From NCBI GenBank assembly GCA_029851415.1, contig CM056743.1, positions 124,650,305 through 124,714,304 on the forward strand: a stretch of DNA of 64,000 nucleotides, written 5' to 3'. The DNA is from Eretmocerus hayati (Eukaryota > Arthropoda > Insecta > Hymenoptera > Aphelinidae). The notes under the pieces were generated by a model that had not been told where the DNA came from, ran no database searches, and worked only from the letters and a program-made list of their open reading frames with translations. The translations under genes were made by a program, and so were the position numbers. This document shows positions 13,001 to 27,100 of this stretch, one piece after another. Every line of letters starts with the position of its first letter. Position 1 is the stretch's first letter.

Positions 13001-16000
13001 TTAATATTTTTAACAGAAAAATGTATAAATTCATTCGTCACTTGTTTAGCATCGATTGCAGAAGCAAAAATCAGATGAGTCATTAAATATACACCCTTGA
13101 CTTCCAAAGATTTGATATTCTGATGCAAATCAAACGATTTTTTCATATATCTCATAAACTTGAGCGTGCATAGAATGTTAAATATTAAGCAATAGTTAGT
13201 CAGCATCCACGCGCAGAAATCCATCAGCATCAACTCAGCAAATTTTAACATCAAGGAAAGCCTGTGCGAGATTTGCAAGAGCTTCAGTAATATATCAGAA
13301 AAGTATGTGCGAGAAAATAAAAGTGAGACGAGAGTGACATCAGGCACATTCCAGATCTTTCCAGATGAGCAGCCAATACGCCATCGCAATTTCTGAATTT
13401 ATCTTTCCATAAATGGGATTATACGAGGGGAGAAGATGTGTTGCACACGCAACTACGCAAATAATTTGAGTGAACGCGCAAAAGCCATTGGAGAGAGCCA
13501 GAGAAATCGATAAACTGAGCAAGCTTTGAGTACTATTTAAAAAAATGAATTGTCTGATTCGCAAAAAAGAGCAGTCAAAGTAGTGCCATATATTATATCC
13601 GGAATTTTTACATCACATGTACAACGCTTAACTCATGCACTATAGAGTCAACTACTTGTACAACCATCGTGTATTAGTTCATCAGATGTATCATATTATC
13701 TCCCGACCCCCCGCCTGTTTTTTCCGGTGCATCAACCTCCCGAGTCATATAAAAGCTTGAATTTTATTCCTCACAATAAATTAGATATTTACGCTATGCC
13801 GGCGCCTCACCAAGCCTTGTCATAATAATAACTATTATTGTACGTCGTGATAGCTACTTTTTTTACGATACAATGGTATCATCGCGTAGTGCATTGGGTT
13901 TTAACAAAAACCATCTCTGCATTGATTTCACGAATAACTTTTCTAAATCCATGCCGAAAACGCTGCAGAAAGACATTTTTAAAACCATGAAAACTTTCAT
14001 TCGTGGTTTACAGACTCAAAATTCAAACTCAATTTTTTTCTGGAATTGGGCCCATCACCGATCAATTTCAAACAAACCGTGAAAGTTTCATAAAGATTTG
14101 TCGGAGGGATAAGGAAAGATCGCGTGACGATGGGACGAGAAAATGCAGACACACATACATAAGGACATACACAAGGTGTAATTCAAAATAATCCACAGAA
14201 ACCGTCGCAAATCGCGAAAAAAATGTATGAGGGTATACCATTTGATAGGTTTTGGCAAGCAGAATAAGATGTATCAACTTTCACTTGGGTAGAGTTGGAA
14301 TTGAGTGGTCAAAAATCAGGAATTCGAAAAATTTTCAGTCAATAATTAACGAACGAGAACTCAAATTGATGTCAAAAATATCTCTTGTGTCAATGTGAAT
14401 CGACGGATAGCCTTCAATAAAGACTTGGCCTATCACTCACAAAAGTTGAACGATGCCACAAAATTTCACGAAGATCCATCGAGGCGTTGGCGAAATTTCG
14501 AGTGACATAGAACGTGGAATTAACATTTTTCCTGGGAAAACGGAAATTCTAATCAAGGATCCATCTTACCCAATCTTTTTAAGTTGATCAGGAAATATTT
14601 GAGAAGAATATTGGGAATATTTATGTGCTGAATATTGGATGGTATATTGTTTGGATAAACATGGTGTGAAAATGATGATGAATTTTGAATAATCAATTTG
14701 ACGCGGAAAGGGGAATATTGAGAGTATGGTGCTGCCAATGGACTGGGGACATCACAGGTGAATTGAGAACAAACCCCTAAACTTCCATGAAGATTGGTCA
14801 AAGGGTTCGGGAAAGATCGGATGGCTATAAGAAGACAACATGAAATACACAAGGTGTACTTTAGAGTAATTTACAGACAGCGTTGTATTAGGAAACGAAT
14901 GAATATAATAATTGGGAACTATTTCATATACCTCGGCGAGCAGAATAAAATGGATTGACTTTCATATGGGTAGAGAACAAATTGCGAGGTAAAGAATGAG
15001 GAGTTTGGAAGATTTTCATGAAAGAATTCAAGCATGAAAGATCAAATTCACATGAAAAACATCATTTGTGTCAGTATGAATCGGCAAATGATCGTCAGGA
15101 AAGAGTGAGTGATCTCATTGTTCAAGAAAAGTGAACCACGCCTCAAAATTTGAAAGAGATCCATACAGACGTTGGCCAAATTTAAAGTGACGTAGGAATT
15201 GAAATGAAAAGAATTTTTTTTTCTTTTGAAAAATGGAAATTCCCATAAAAATGCCGAATCAACGATTTTTTTTAGAATGATCAAAGAATACTTGGACAAC
15301 AATGACGGACAGTTTATATTGAGAATCGCAGGTGCTAGAACGTTTGGACCAACGGGGTCTGAAATTGGTGTTGATTTTCAGGTTATCACTTGAGCAAGCA
15401 GGAAGAGGCAGCTTTGAGAGTATGGAGCTACCAATAGACTAAGCCCCCACTGATCAATTCGGAACAAATCGTGGAAGTTTCATGGAAATCGGTCGGAGGG
15501 TTCAGGGAAAAGTCGCGTGACAATGGGAACACACATACATACGGACACGCACAAGGTGTAGTTCAAAGTAATTCACAGAGAGCGTTGTGCATTGTAATAC
15601 AAATGTATAGGAATACTATTCTGTAGATCTCAGCGAGCAGAAGAAAATGTCTTAACTTTTACTCGGATGACGGTGGAATCAAGGGGTCAAAAATGAGGAA
15701 TTCGAAATATTTTCGCAAAAAAAATTTCAACGCCCGATACAATACTTTCTCTTCGAGAAAGCAAAAGCCAAATGGGCAATTTCACATTGAATTTCAAAAT
15801 TTTTCTTGTTCTTACTATGTTTTGAGGGAATTTTGATAAAAAGTGTAAAATTTCAACCGCCAGGAAAATCAAGACAACCAATTAGTTGATAAAAAAACAA
15901 TAAGGTAAACGTTCTTATACTACACGAATAAAAGTCGAAAATGAGCTGATTGTAAGTATCTATGACGGGTAACTGTTATGATTGATTTGTCAAACACAGT

Positions 16001-19000
16001 CGGTCACGTTTCAAAGTTTTTTCTGCAATCTAAAAGCAACAAGTGGATGTAAATGTGATAAATTCTGATGTAAACCAGGCACTCAAAAGGAACCGTTGCA
16101 CTCTTAGGCCAACCCGGAAGACATTAAAGGCTTACACAAAAGTTCATGGAGCAAAAATAGATGTGACAAAGTACACCAATCATTGGAAGATTATTTTGAA
16201 AATGGAAAAAGATTCTAGGTAGTGACTACATGATGCGTTCTGGCGTAATGACGTCCATTCACAGCTGAGACGCCGATGCCCTCTTTTAGCATCAGAAAAT
16301 ACCAAAGTTCAATGTGTACTTGGGTACTTAGTCGCCGAACCAAAGCTTTCTAAATAGTTAGTCTAAAAAAAACTGTGAAAGCTCACAGTACATGCAGTCT
16401 AGAGCATCCCTAGTTATGATTAGCCCAGAAATAAGTCGGTAAACAAGTACTACTTTTTCAGACACCAAAGAGCTTGGATGAAAAGGACTTTATCAAACAT
16501 TCACAAGACCAGTCTTTTTTTAGGCTCAAAGATGTCTGATAATATCCGAATCTCGGCAAGGTCAAAACTCTATGACGATTATTCCCTATTATGATGTAAG
16601 AATGTTCTAGAATGAAACAGATAAGATGACTGTTGCGCAACATTCTTCGAATTTTAAGAGGTTTTCACTCACATGCACTAGATTCCAAATTTTGGTGCGA
16701 GATAATAGTACAGTTTGCACTCAATTTAAAAAGTTGTAGCTCGCTTCTGAGCGTTTGTTTTCATGTCTGAGCCTCAGGAGACGGTCGAAATAATCGCTCG
16801 GAATTCAAACACCGGAAAATTGCAAAAATGTTTTTTTTTTCGGGGGAGGACCAAGTGAGTCGTTCATATTGTAATATCACTTTGAGTACAATGAAGAGGC
16901 TTGAAAATATGTGGTTACAAACCGTAGTAAAGCCTTTGATGAAGTCATAGTCACATCTTCTCATCTCATGTTCACTGCCGAGTCTAGTTAGTCTAGAATT
17001 TACCGCCAGAAAAAGATAAGACTGATTGAACGTGCGGGGATCGTGTATTTGGACATGCAGCTATGTACCATCTAGAGGCATGTTTGCATCTGTTCAACGA
17101 AAATAACTAACTCAATTATTTTTGAATATTTCTGAGTTTTAATCAAATTTGATGTGAAATACGAAGGCTTGTAAATTCTTGATACAAAATGGACAGCTTA
17201 AATATACCCCAATTCAGAATGCAAGAGCTGCAATAAACAGTGATTCATGACACTCTAAGAAACGATATTCTGAACAAGAAAACTGTAACCTCCTAGATTG
17301 TATAGTGAAACCAGATGATAAACCCTGATGCTAGGAAATTACCAGGCAAGCACACGAGTACAAATCTTAAAACAAGTACTTTTTTAATTCATAAGACAAC
17401 GCAAAAAAGTGACATAAATTTGTGCATGGCGCGCTTCAGGTGAAAAATGCATAAAAGCTGGATTCGCATGACATTTTCACATCTCAAAACTATTTTCTAT
17501 TCCAATTTCAATCAATTTCAAAATAGTACCTCGACTTTGTCAAAACCAGTGTAACTTTCGACAAGATCTAAGAGAGGCTCCAGGCATTGTAGCGGTGTCG
17601 TTGTGCCGCAAGTCTTCAAGATTAGTCTGCGTTTTGACACAAACATACTGCTTTCGCTGTAATTATATATTTCATCATATTTATTCTCAAGTAACAGTTA
17701 GGAGGAGATCGAATATCTTAAAATATATTTTCGAAAATGAACTCAATATTCTAAATCAAAATGATAATTGCCAAAAATCAAAGACATAAAGAAGTAAACA
17801 ATGCTAATGGTTCTGCGTGGACTATTATGTTTCGCCTCACATTTTATTCAGAATGATAATCCACTGGAACATATACGAAGTGTTTCAGGATTTTCAGTTG
17901 ATCTCAATGCCGACAAAATGTATGATTATGTCATTCTCTGATGATCATATTACTATGTTTCGATTATCGTACAATATTAAAACAGAGGATTTTTCTGAAC
18001 ATCTTCAGGTAAGTATATCGAGTAAATGCAGCAATTCTCGCAACCACCTCATTCGGAGATCAGACTACAGCGCCTGGTTATCCTTGTATCGCTCTGGTTC
18101 AACCAAATAGACTAATCATATTCGCAGATAGATTTTGTATAAGGTCGAGAGGGGGGAAAATAATGGTTGAATTAATTGGGCACACAAAGAATTGGGCTTA
18201 ATAATAACTGCCTGAGTTCAGTAAGAAACGCAACTAATCCCTAAAGGCAGTTGGATTTTTGTACACGAAGAGCAGCTTGACAAGACTCCTCAATTTCCAC
18301 TACGGAGCTCTATCGGAATAGCGAAATTTGCATAAAGAACTATACATTGGTATATTATCTTTATGGAAATTTGACATTCATTGAAGCTTTAAAAATAATA
18401 CTTCGAGAATTCGGAACGAGAATTTCTGAACAGGAAGGAAGGAGCTCTCAGTGAGTCCCAACTAATGGTTATTTGTGCCGCCTTGAAAGCCTCATATGCT
18501 TTACTCAATCTTTATTTTTATAGAGCTCTCGGGGAGGATTCTGTTAATTTTCTCTCACAAAATGCCTACCCCTAGAAAATTTTTCAAAATGAATAAATAT
18601 TCCCGAAAAGTAATACAAAGAATCAACAAAACATTTGAAGAAAATGAATTGTACACCAGTGGGTCATGAACCCAGGACCCTCGGATCATTGTACTCGGAT
18701 TTACGCCACTCGGCTATTCTGATGTTGAATATTATTGTTCAAAAATTGTACATCGGTTACCAACACTCTAAGTCATCGCCCTGGAAAGGAATATACTAAC
18801 CGAGTATCCATTACCTCAAACACTCGCGATATTATCCGATTCCATCGAAATTTATAAAATCAGGATGAAATATGTCAAATTTTGCGAAGAACCATAATGT
18901 AAAATTTGAAAGAGATAACCCTCAAAATAGAATGTAGATTTCTAGGGTCAAATTGAGGAATGGCTAATCTTTCTGGTTACAGCTGAGTTTCATTTGAAGC

Positions 19001-22000
19001 AATTTTTCTTCATTCTTGCAATTGATCACATCACTCCACCGAAGTTTTTTGACCCAATATCACTGATACAATCACCCTTGAAAAGGATATTCCATCTCAA
19101 GAAAACCGGCGGCACTCGAACATTTCACTGATCTGTCCGAGTTCCAAAAGAGCTCCAAATCACTCGATATTAGTCCCTAATTACTTCCTAATAAGTTCAT
19201 CCATAGATTCCATAATTTTCTGTTGGGGGATGTCAAATTTCACTCCTCCAACGGAACTCTTTCGGATCTGTTCTCGGAGCTTGCAATAGCATTCTATTCA
19301 GAATCCTGTTGGAGTCTTTTTGGAACTGTGTCGTTGTCTAGGTGTTTTACAGAAAAACCTTCAGAATGTAGAACAGGGCCGACTTTATTTCGTGTTTAGG
19401 AATACATTGAAAGATCCATCTCGCAATATTGTTTAATATTCTAAAGGTAAAAAGCTCTTGTGCCAAGCGAAGAGTCCCAAGAAAAAAAAAATTTTGACAC
19501 CAGTGTTACAGAGTGGGTAGAGGTCCTCTAAGTGAATTGACAATCACATCAAGAAATAACTCCACGCAACATTGTTTAGATTGTTATCCGTTCATCAGAG
19601 CGATAATTTCAAATTTGAAAGAATAAATAAGCAAAGCTCAGCAGAGCTCGCGGATCTTTCACAATTCAGATAGCACTGTGAATTTTTCGTCGCAACACCC
19701 TTTAGAATATTAAAAAGTTGGAACCATTCGTGTACAGTGAGTAAGAAGGAAATATAATGAGAAGCGAACGAGGGAAAGTTGCTAGCGATGAGTTACTTAC
19801 AGCTAGATAAGAAATTAAAAGAACAATGTAACTACTTGTAATTTTCCACACTACCTAAGCCATCCTAACCATTAATCCAAATGAATTTAGACTAAAGTGA
19901 ACTCGCGTTGAAATTCTCAAAGAAATTATAATGAACCACTCGAATGGTTATTGAAACTGCAGAAATATTGAGGGAAGCACGAACGATCCAAGCTATCTTA
20001 AGAATGAATGTTAAGTTCAAGGAAATTATTGGTACAAGATTTAGGATCTAAATGTTCAAATTCCATGATTATCTGTATGTTGGCACATTGTATCTTTATC
20101 AGTAGTCATAGAATATTGCAGAACCATTCAGATAAGTTATAATTTATATCAGCACTGGACTTTCAGTCAAACAATTAATAAGAATGGTTGCAAAACGAAA
20201 AGATACAGTTCCATCATTTCATCCATCATTTCAAAGCGACTCGATCTTTGATCTCTAATTGAAGCAAATCACGTATTGAAGAATTCAAAGGCAATTGAGT
20301 TATCGCTCTCGATATGACCAAGTTTGAGAAACAGAATCCAAGTCAGATTGTCTGATGTAGCCCTAATATAGATTAAAGAATGAATGTTCCAGAAAGCGAG
20401 CCGGCGCGCGCGTGGCCAAGCAATGAACGAAACGAGTGACCGCGTGTTGTAGCACGTGATTCGAATATATATGTAGAGCCGCACCTGATAGACACAAATT
20501 CCCAAGAAAAGCTCAAAGTTGCAACAGAGTGAGAACAATAGATTGAAAAGTGTAGATATAAATCATGCCTGTTAAACCATTCAATAAATGTATCAAATGT
20601 TGGAGCAAAAAAAATTTAGTTTCAATTTTTTACGAGCCAAGTGTTTCTTCATAAGCGAGACACTGGAGTGAAATCGATTTTCTAAAAGCGGAATTCAGTT
20701 GCAATAATATGGCCCGATGGATAGTTAAATGATAGACGTTTGAAAGCATCTTCTGGAATAAGATATTGAGATATTCAATAATCCATCATCGCTCAGTAAA
20801 AGTTCATCAGACATTTGAGTTGTTCAGAGTCATAGTGAACTAGCAAAAGGAACACCAACCTTGCGGGTCCTGGATCATGACGAGACTCTGGGACTCATCT
20901 TGTTTTATGGGAAATGAAGTTAACCAAAAGGGTTTAGTCCAATGGGCCTCTTGTCTCAAGATACAACTATGGAGATAACAATTGCACATATAGTCCATGT
21001 TGAAATGACACCTATAAATGTACTGACAACGCTAATCTCCATAGCTGAATTTTGGGATGAAAGGCCTATAGGCTGGAACCGCTTTAGCTACCTCCATTTC
21101 TCACGAAAACAAGATGATTCCCAGATTTTCGTGAAGATTCAGGACCCGCAAGTTTGATGTTCTTCTTGTAAGTCAACTTTTGAGACTCATTCATTCTGTG
21201 GTCTCCCACGATTTAACCATCAACAGATGCCATTCGGGAATCATTCTTCAAGTCAACGGATATGATGGAAAAGATGGGAAAAACTGTCTGCAAAGGATAA
21301 ATTCAAGTCCACCAAAACGCAGGGAATTTTCAGGCTGATATTTCGCACGATTCAAAATAGGACTTACAAGGGGGACCCCGACGTGTGGGTCACCAAATCT
21401 CACCAGACTTTTGACACAGTCTCGTACTATGTAGACTATGAAGAATTCATCAGAGTAACTCCGTCAAATGGGTCTCCTGTCCAAAGATACAGTCACTGAG
21501 ATTAACATTGCTCATATAGGCCCATGTAAAAAAGTAATATGTATAGATATACTCGCAATGCTAACTTTTTTGCATGTAGCTGTGAACAGAGGGCCCATTT
21601 GACGGAGTTACTCTATAGATTCTTCATATACTAGGTGATAGCAAACTGTAAAAAAAATTTGGGGATGGTTGGCGACCCGCACGTCGTGGGTTCCCCTCGT
21701 TAGTCCACTATGACTCTGAACCACTCATCTTATATCTATCGTCATTTCTTGGACGTTAGTGAGGAGCAGAATCATGATTCGATATAAGTTAACAGATGTA
21801 ACAGCATTTTTAGTCGATAACAGGCTTCTAAAGTTCTAAGTTCTCGAGCACCACTCCTGACAAGATCAGGATTGGGCCACAGGGCCCGTATCATAAATTT
21901 GGCGGTGAAATTTTCCATCAAATTTTACCGCTAAATTTGCCGGCATAGTGTAAAATTTGCTGCTATTGCTGCATGCCGGTGCGGGTTGCCGTACAATAAG

Positions 22001-24075
22001 AGGCAAATCGTGGCGGCAAATTATAGCAACAGCGTCAAATTTATAATACGGACCTTGCATGGTTTATCAAACTTTTTCAATCGACTGCGACACTTAGAAG
22101 TTGATTGATGAGCGCGTTGACGAAAAACTTTTTTGAAAGGTATTTCTCCACTCTAATGCAATAGGGGCATGTATCGAATATTCCGTGAAATAAATTTCTA
22201 AAATTTTCTTATCAAACTCATGAGTTGATTGTTACTTATAGATGTCAATCTACTGTTCGCACGATCTTTGGAAATCTTTGTATATGCGATAAGAAGGTGT
22301 AGCACCACCCGACCATAAGAATAAAGTTGAAGATAAAAAATGCCGTGATCAAGTTCTTGAATATCACAATTTCCAATCTTACAATGCTAGTGAGATTTGG
22401 AATCAGAAGAGCTCAATTTGACCTCGATCGAATGACGAGGTTTTCTAGAAAAATCTGCAAGATTATCACGACCAAAGTTCCACTCCCACAAATGCCACGT
22501 GTGGAAAGCATGAGCGTCAAAAGTTTAGAATAGTGGAATCTTCCCGAACTCAACGATTACTCATCATTATCTTGTAGCAATGGTTCAGAACCTTGACAAC
22601 TGTATGAACTGTTGGTGGACATTTCGAATTACGATTTTCAACTTTTACTCGAAAATATCAAACTCAAAAAATTAGATGAAGTCTCATGAAGACCTTAGTA
22701 ATATTATAACTTTGGAGATGTTTTTTGCTTCAGTCGATTCTGGAAGTGATTTCGTCAAAAATTCATTGATTATGATTTAAACATTTTAGGTGTCTTTCTC
22801 CTATTATAAATGGGGAAAGAATATGTATCTAATAACGGAATCAGAAAGAAAGTGCAAAAAGATGCATTCAGTAACGAGTTTCTGGTAAGAATGGATATCA
22901 ACTAGGTGAATGGACAACGTTCCACACTCTTATTGTATCTTATTACAAGTTCTAGTTCATGCTCTTCAAAACAATACACCTTCAAATGAGAAAATAGAAT
23001 GATTTCGCGGGCTGCTTCATCTGTCAAACTAAACAACATTACATGTATGTCTCAGACAGGGTTTGACATGAACTGATTTTTGAATTTCGGTTCATTTCGG
23101 ATCGGGGGGTCAAACTTCTGTGACAATTTTAGAGATGTAACCGTTTTTTTTGTTGCTGTGCATTCAGATGAGTGGTAATCAATTCCAAAATTATGACAGA
23201 AGTTTGATCCCCCGATCCAAAATGAACCGAAATTCAAAGATCAGTTTCGTGTCGAACCCTGGTTTCAGAACGTGGGTCCAAATATTCTCCATCATTCGCA
23301 TCGACTACAAAAATATCGATTTTGCTTCTAAGTCATCGGTCACGAAACGAATAAGAGAGCATGATCACACTCGAACTACAAAAGCCTTCAGAATCTGAAT
23401 GTTTGAAGTGAATTGATGAAATGTGCATTCATTTTTCTATCCGAAGCAGTTTTCGAAATCATAGAGCCAGAAATACAACATTTTGGAGAGATTTTAATTG
23501 AATAAGCAGTTTGATGATATAAATCATACCAAGAGATCATCGTCTATCAAAGAGTTAATTTTATCACCTCACACAAATAGGCACTTGATAGAATTTGTGG
23601 AAATTTGATACGGAAGTGGAGTGATTCTATGGTGTTTAGCGTGATCGGAATGGTATATATGAATTCCGTAAAGAAGTTCAGAAAAATGGACTTTATATCG
23701 AGAAAATGTTACTGGAAATCGAATTTGGCGTCTTGTCAATCTTGAAGGATCGACAAGATGCCAACTTCTATATCCATCATCTAGGACGAAAAATTGACAC
23801 ATCTCGTGTTACTCATTATCGGTGTGATTTGCTTAGTATCCATAACTTTTTGCTTTCTCAAATAAAAAAAGGGCTACATTCGTGACAAGAGGTTTTCCTT
23901 TACTTTTCTCACTCTAATCCATTCTTTATTTCAAAAATCTTTATTTACAGGGATTAGGATCTATAGGCTTTCAACACTTTGTTCCTCGAGGCCGAGATCA
24001 TTCGATTGAAGGTCTCATTTTTCCCTCTACGATCATCCCTGGCCGAACTAAAAATGCATTTTTGTCTTTCACTGT

Positions 24076-24121
<46 letters not shown>

Positions 24122-27100
24122 GTGTTCGCACGCGTTGTTTTTTTTCGCGAACCCGTTCCTCTAAACCCTTCCATCGATCTTCCGAAAATTTATATGAGTG
24201 GTAGATGACCACCCAAAGATGTGCTAAAAGGATTTACAAATCATCAATCCATCAGACAGTTTTCGATTTATACGTCTTGAAAAAAAAAAAAAATTTTCAG
24301 AAAATTGATTATCTTATACACAAATATTCTCATCCACAATTTTCATACCAAACTTTTGGTTATCTAATGAAGCATTTTTTGGGCATTCACCGTCACTTGG
24401 TTAATGTTCATTTTTCATTTTCATCTATTATCATCGTTTGGATCATGAATTTTGCACCATTCAAAAAAAAATCACGTGATATTTTCTTCTTTTTCATCTT
24501 AATGAAATTCTATATCAACCAATCGATTCGCCGTGGCAAAAGGAATATTTCATTAGCTTCCTCAAATTTTTTTTAGAAAACAGTGAAACCTTTACGTCAC
24601 TAAGTCACACTTTTTTCACGCTTTTTGGGGGTCCACCAAAAATTCATATTTGTTGGTCATTGCACGACCGTATCTGTTAGTTTAACAAACGGTCATACTT
24701 CGCAATTAGAAAACATTCTGCTAATCTCCTTTAGCAGCGTATTTTTTAATAGTATCAACAGTTTCTTTTTTTTTTAATGAGAAAAGGGTGTTCACTCGAA
24801 GCAATCCAAGCAAAGAGAATGAACCAAGCAAAACCAATGCTTATCAAAAGATGAATCCTAAAGAATAGCGGTAGTTGAATTCTCACCACTCGGGCTAGCA
24901 AATTTGCATTTTGAGGTGCATAGTTCGGTTGCCATATAGGCTCAAACCAGCGGTCGCGCCATGCCGTTCTCTTTCGGCAGGAGGACAAAAAAAGTTTATT
25001 GAAGACATTGTATGACAAAAAAAATATGGGTGAATTTTCATAATGTTTCATCAATCTCGAATTATCTCCTCCTCCTCAGAAAAAATATTCAATTACCCCG
25101 TAAAAATCAGAACAAGGTCGTTTCTTCGGTTTTTTTCACACGAAAAAACACCTTATCTTTCGAACTTCAAAATAGAATTATCTGAATGTATGTACACTGA
25201 AGTCGAATTATTCTAACTATTCAGCATCCGTAAATTTTAGTCATTAAGTATGAGGAGAAACTATACTTGAAAAGCTTGCCAATTTTCCAAGATACCGATA
25301 CCTGTAGCTATCGCAAAGACGCTTATAGCAAATTTTGGCTATAAACTACCTACGATCTCAAGACGGAAATTTGTTAATAATAGCGTTGACGAGACTGCAT
25401 TATAAGTGACGCGCCAAGCACTGATCCACAAAATCGGGCGGGTGCGGAATGCTGTCAAAATATATGAGGGGAAACCAGTAACATAAACATTGCGATGCCT
25501 ATTATTGTCATATAACCAAGTAAGTTGTCAATTTAAGCGTTTTAGATTTATCAAAAAGGGCATGCATAATTAATGCATTAATTATGAACTCATTTGACGT
25601 AACACCGCAACCATGTTAATCAAATACATAAATTCCTATAGGTTATCCGTTTGCCTTTTTTTTATTTTAATCAATATCGAGCAGCAGCAAATTTGCACTA
25701 ATTAGTTTTGAGGGCGAAAATAATAGCAGGATGACTAAAATCTTACAAGTTTGAATGAAAATAATAAAATAGTACAAGATGGGATATCATACCTTAGAAC
25801 ATATGCGTCGACCATGTCGTTTCTGCAGAAACTGATTATTTCACACCGAACAATCTTCAAGAGTGACTCCCACTTTTGTCTGAAATAGAAGAATTATCTT
25901 ATGAGCTGTAGTTCGGAAAGTATTTCCAAGGCATCTGCAGATATTGAAGTGATCGGCTCGATTGCAAAACATTGCTTGGAATGCGAATGGTACATTTCGA
26001 TACAAGGGTATAACAACTTTTTTTGCGTCCGAGTGATGGGTTTCCGGCCCGAGCGTAAGTGAGGGTCGGAATCATCACAAAGTACACTTTTTTGCACAGT
26101 GTATCAAAGAATTAGCTTTCGCGCTCTCGACGCAGCATTCGAGGTGGAAGCAGTAGCTCAAACAAAATAGTTTGAGACATACGTAATATAATTGGATAGG
26201 GGTAGATTTTGAATTGAATAAAACATGACCCTCATCATCTTCTCACAACTTTGATTTTGAAAATTTAACTTAAAATGATGATAATTCACGACAAAAACAA
26301 GGTGGAAAACCCAGATAAATTTGGAAATTCCACAGGTCATAATATGATGTAGAAATTTAACATGAATTTGACGTATTTCTTGAATTTTCATCCGGCAGTT
26401 TGAATTCTCTTATAGAATTATCAATCATTTTGAATTAGCCATTACAAAGAGTAAAAGTGTAACATCCTCGTGAGACTTATTGTTCATCGATCAATCGAGT
26501 TTCGGGAAGTACTGTTTGTCAGGAGGGTAGTCATTGAGTGACAGAAGATATCAAGTTACAAGAAATACTGATTGTGCAGAGAGGCTGGCTTATGGGAGCG
26601 GCGGAAAGTGCATCAAAGGTCAGCAGCGTATCAGATAAAGATGCGTTGCAAAGTGGTGAAAGCGGATTGATCTCTCACCTTACTCGAACTACTCTATCGA
26701 ATATTTCCCAACTGTTGCATAATGACTATGAAATAAACTCAAAGGGATTTGCGAGCGGATTTAGGAAGGTGGGAGGAACTTGCGATATTTTTGATGATTC
26801 ACGAAAAAAAAGATTATTTCATAAAATTTTCACATTATGCTCGTTAAACGTTCAACCGCAGTAGTCTGAAATTCACGACGACCAAACTGCTCATAAATTG
26901 AATTTGGAGTTTATACGTTGACACGTTCAATATTTCGTCGCCTCCGCAGAACAATGCCGGTTTGCAATTATTTGTAATTATATTATTTTGGGGTGCTAAA
27001 AAATCCAAGAGAATTCTGGAAAATGTTTGTAGATCATGAGGAATATAATGATAGACCACCAATTGGGGCTCACAAAGAGAGCACCAGGTCTGCGGAACAC

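Noticed and set aside
26538..26864. 108-codon plus-strand frame in AMD1 intron 1
   Set aside because: There is no recognisable motif, no splice partners, and an AT-rich context; it is compatible with chance.
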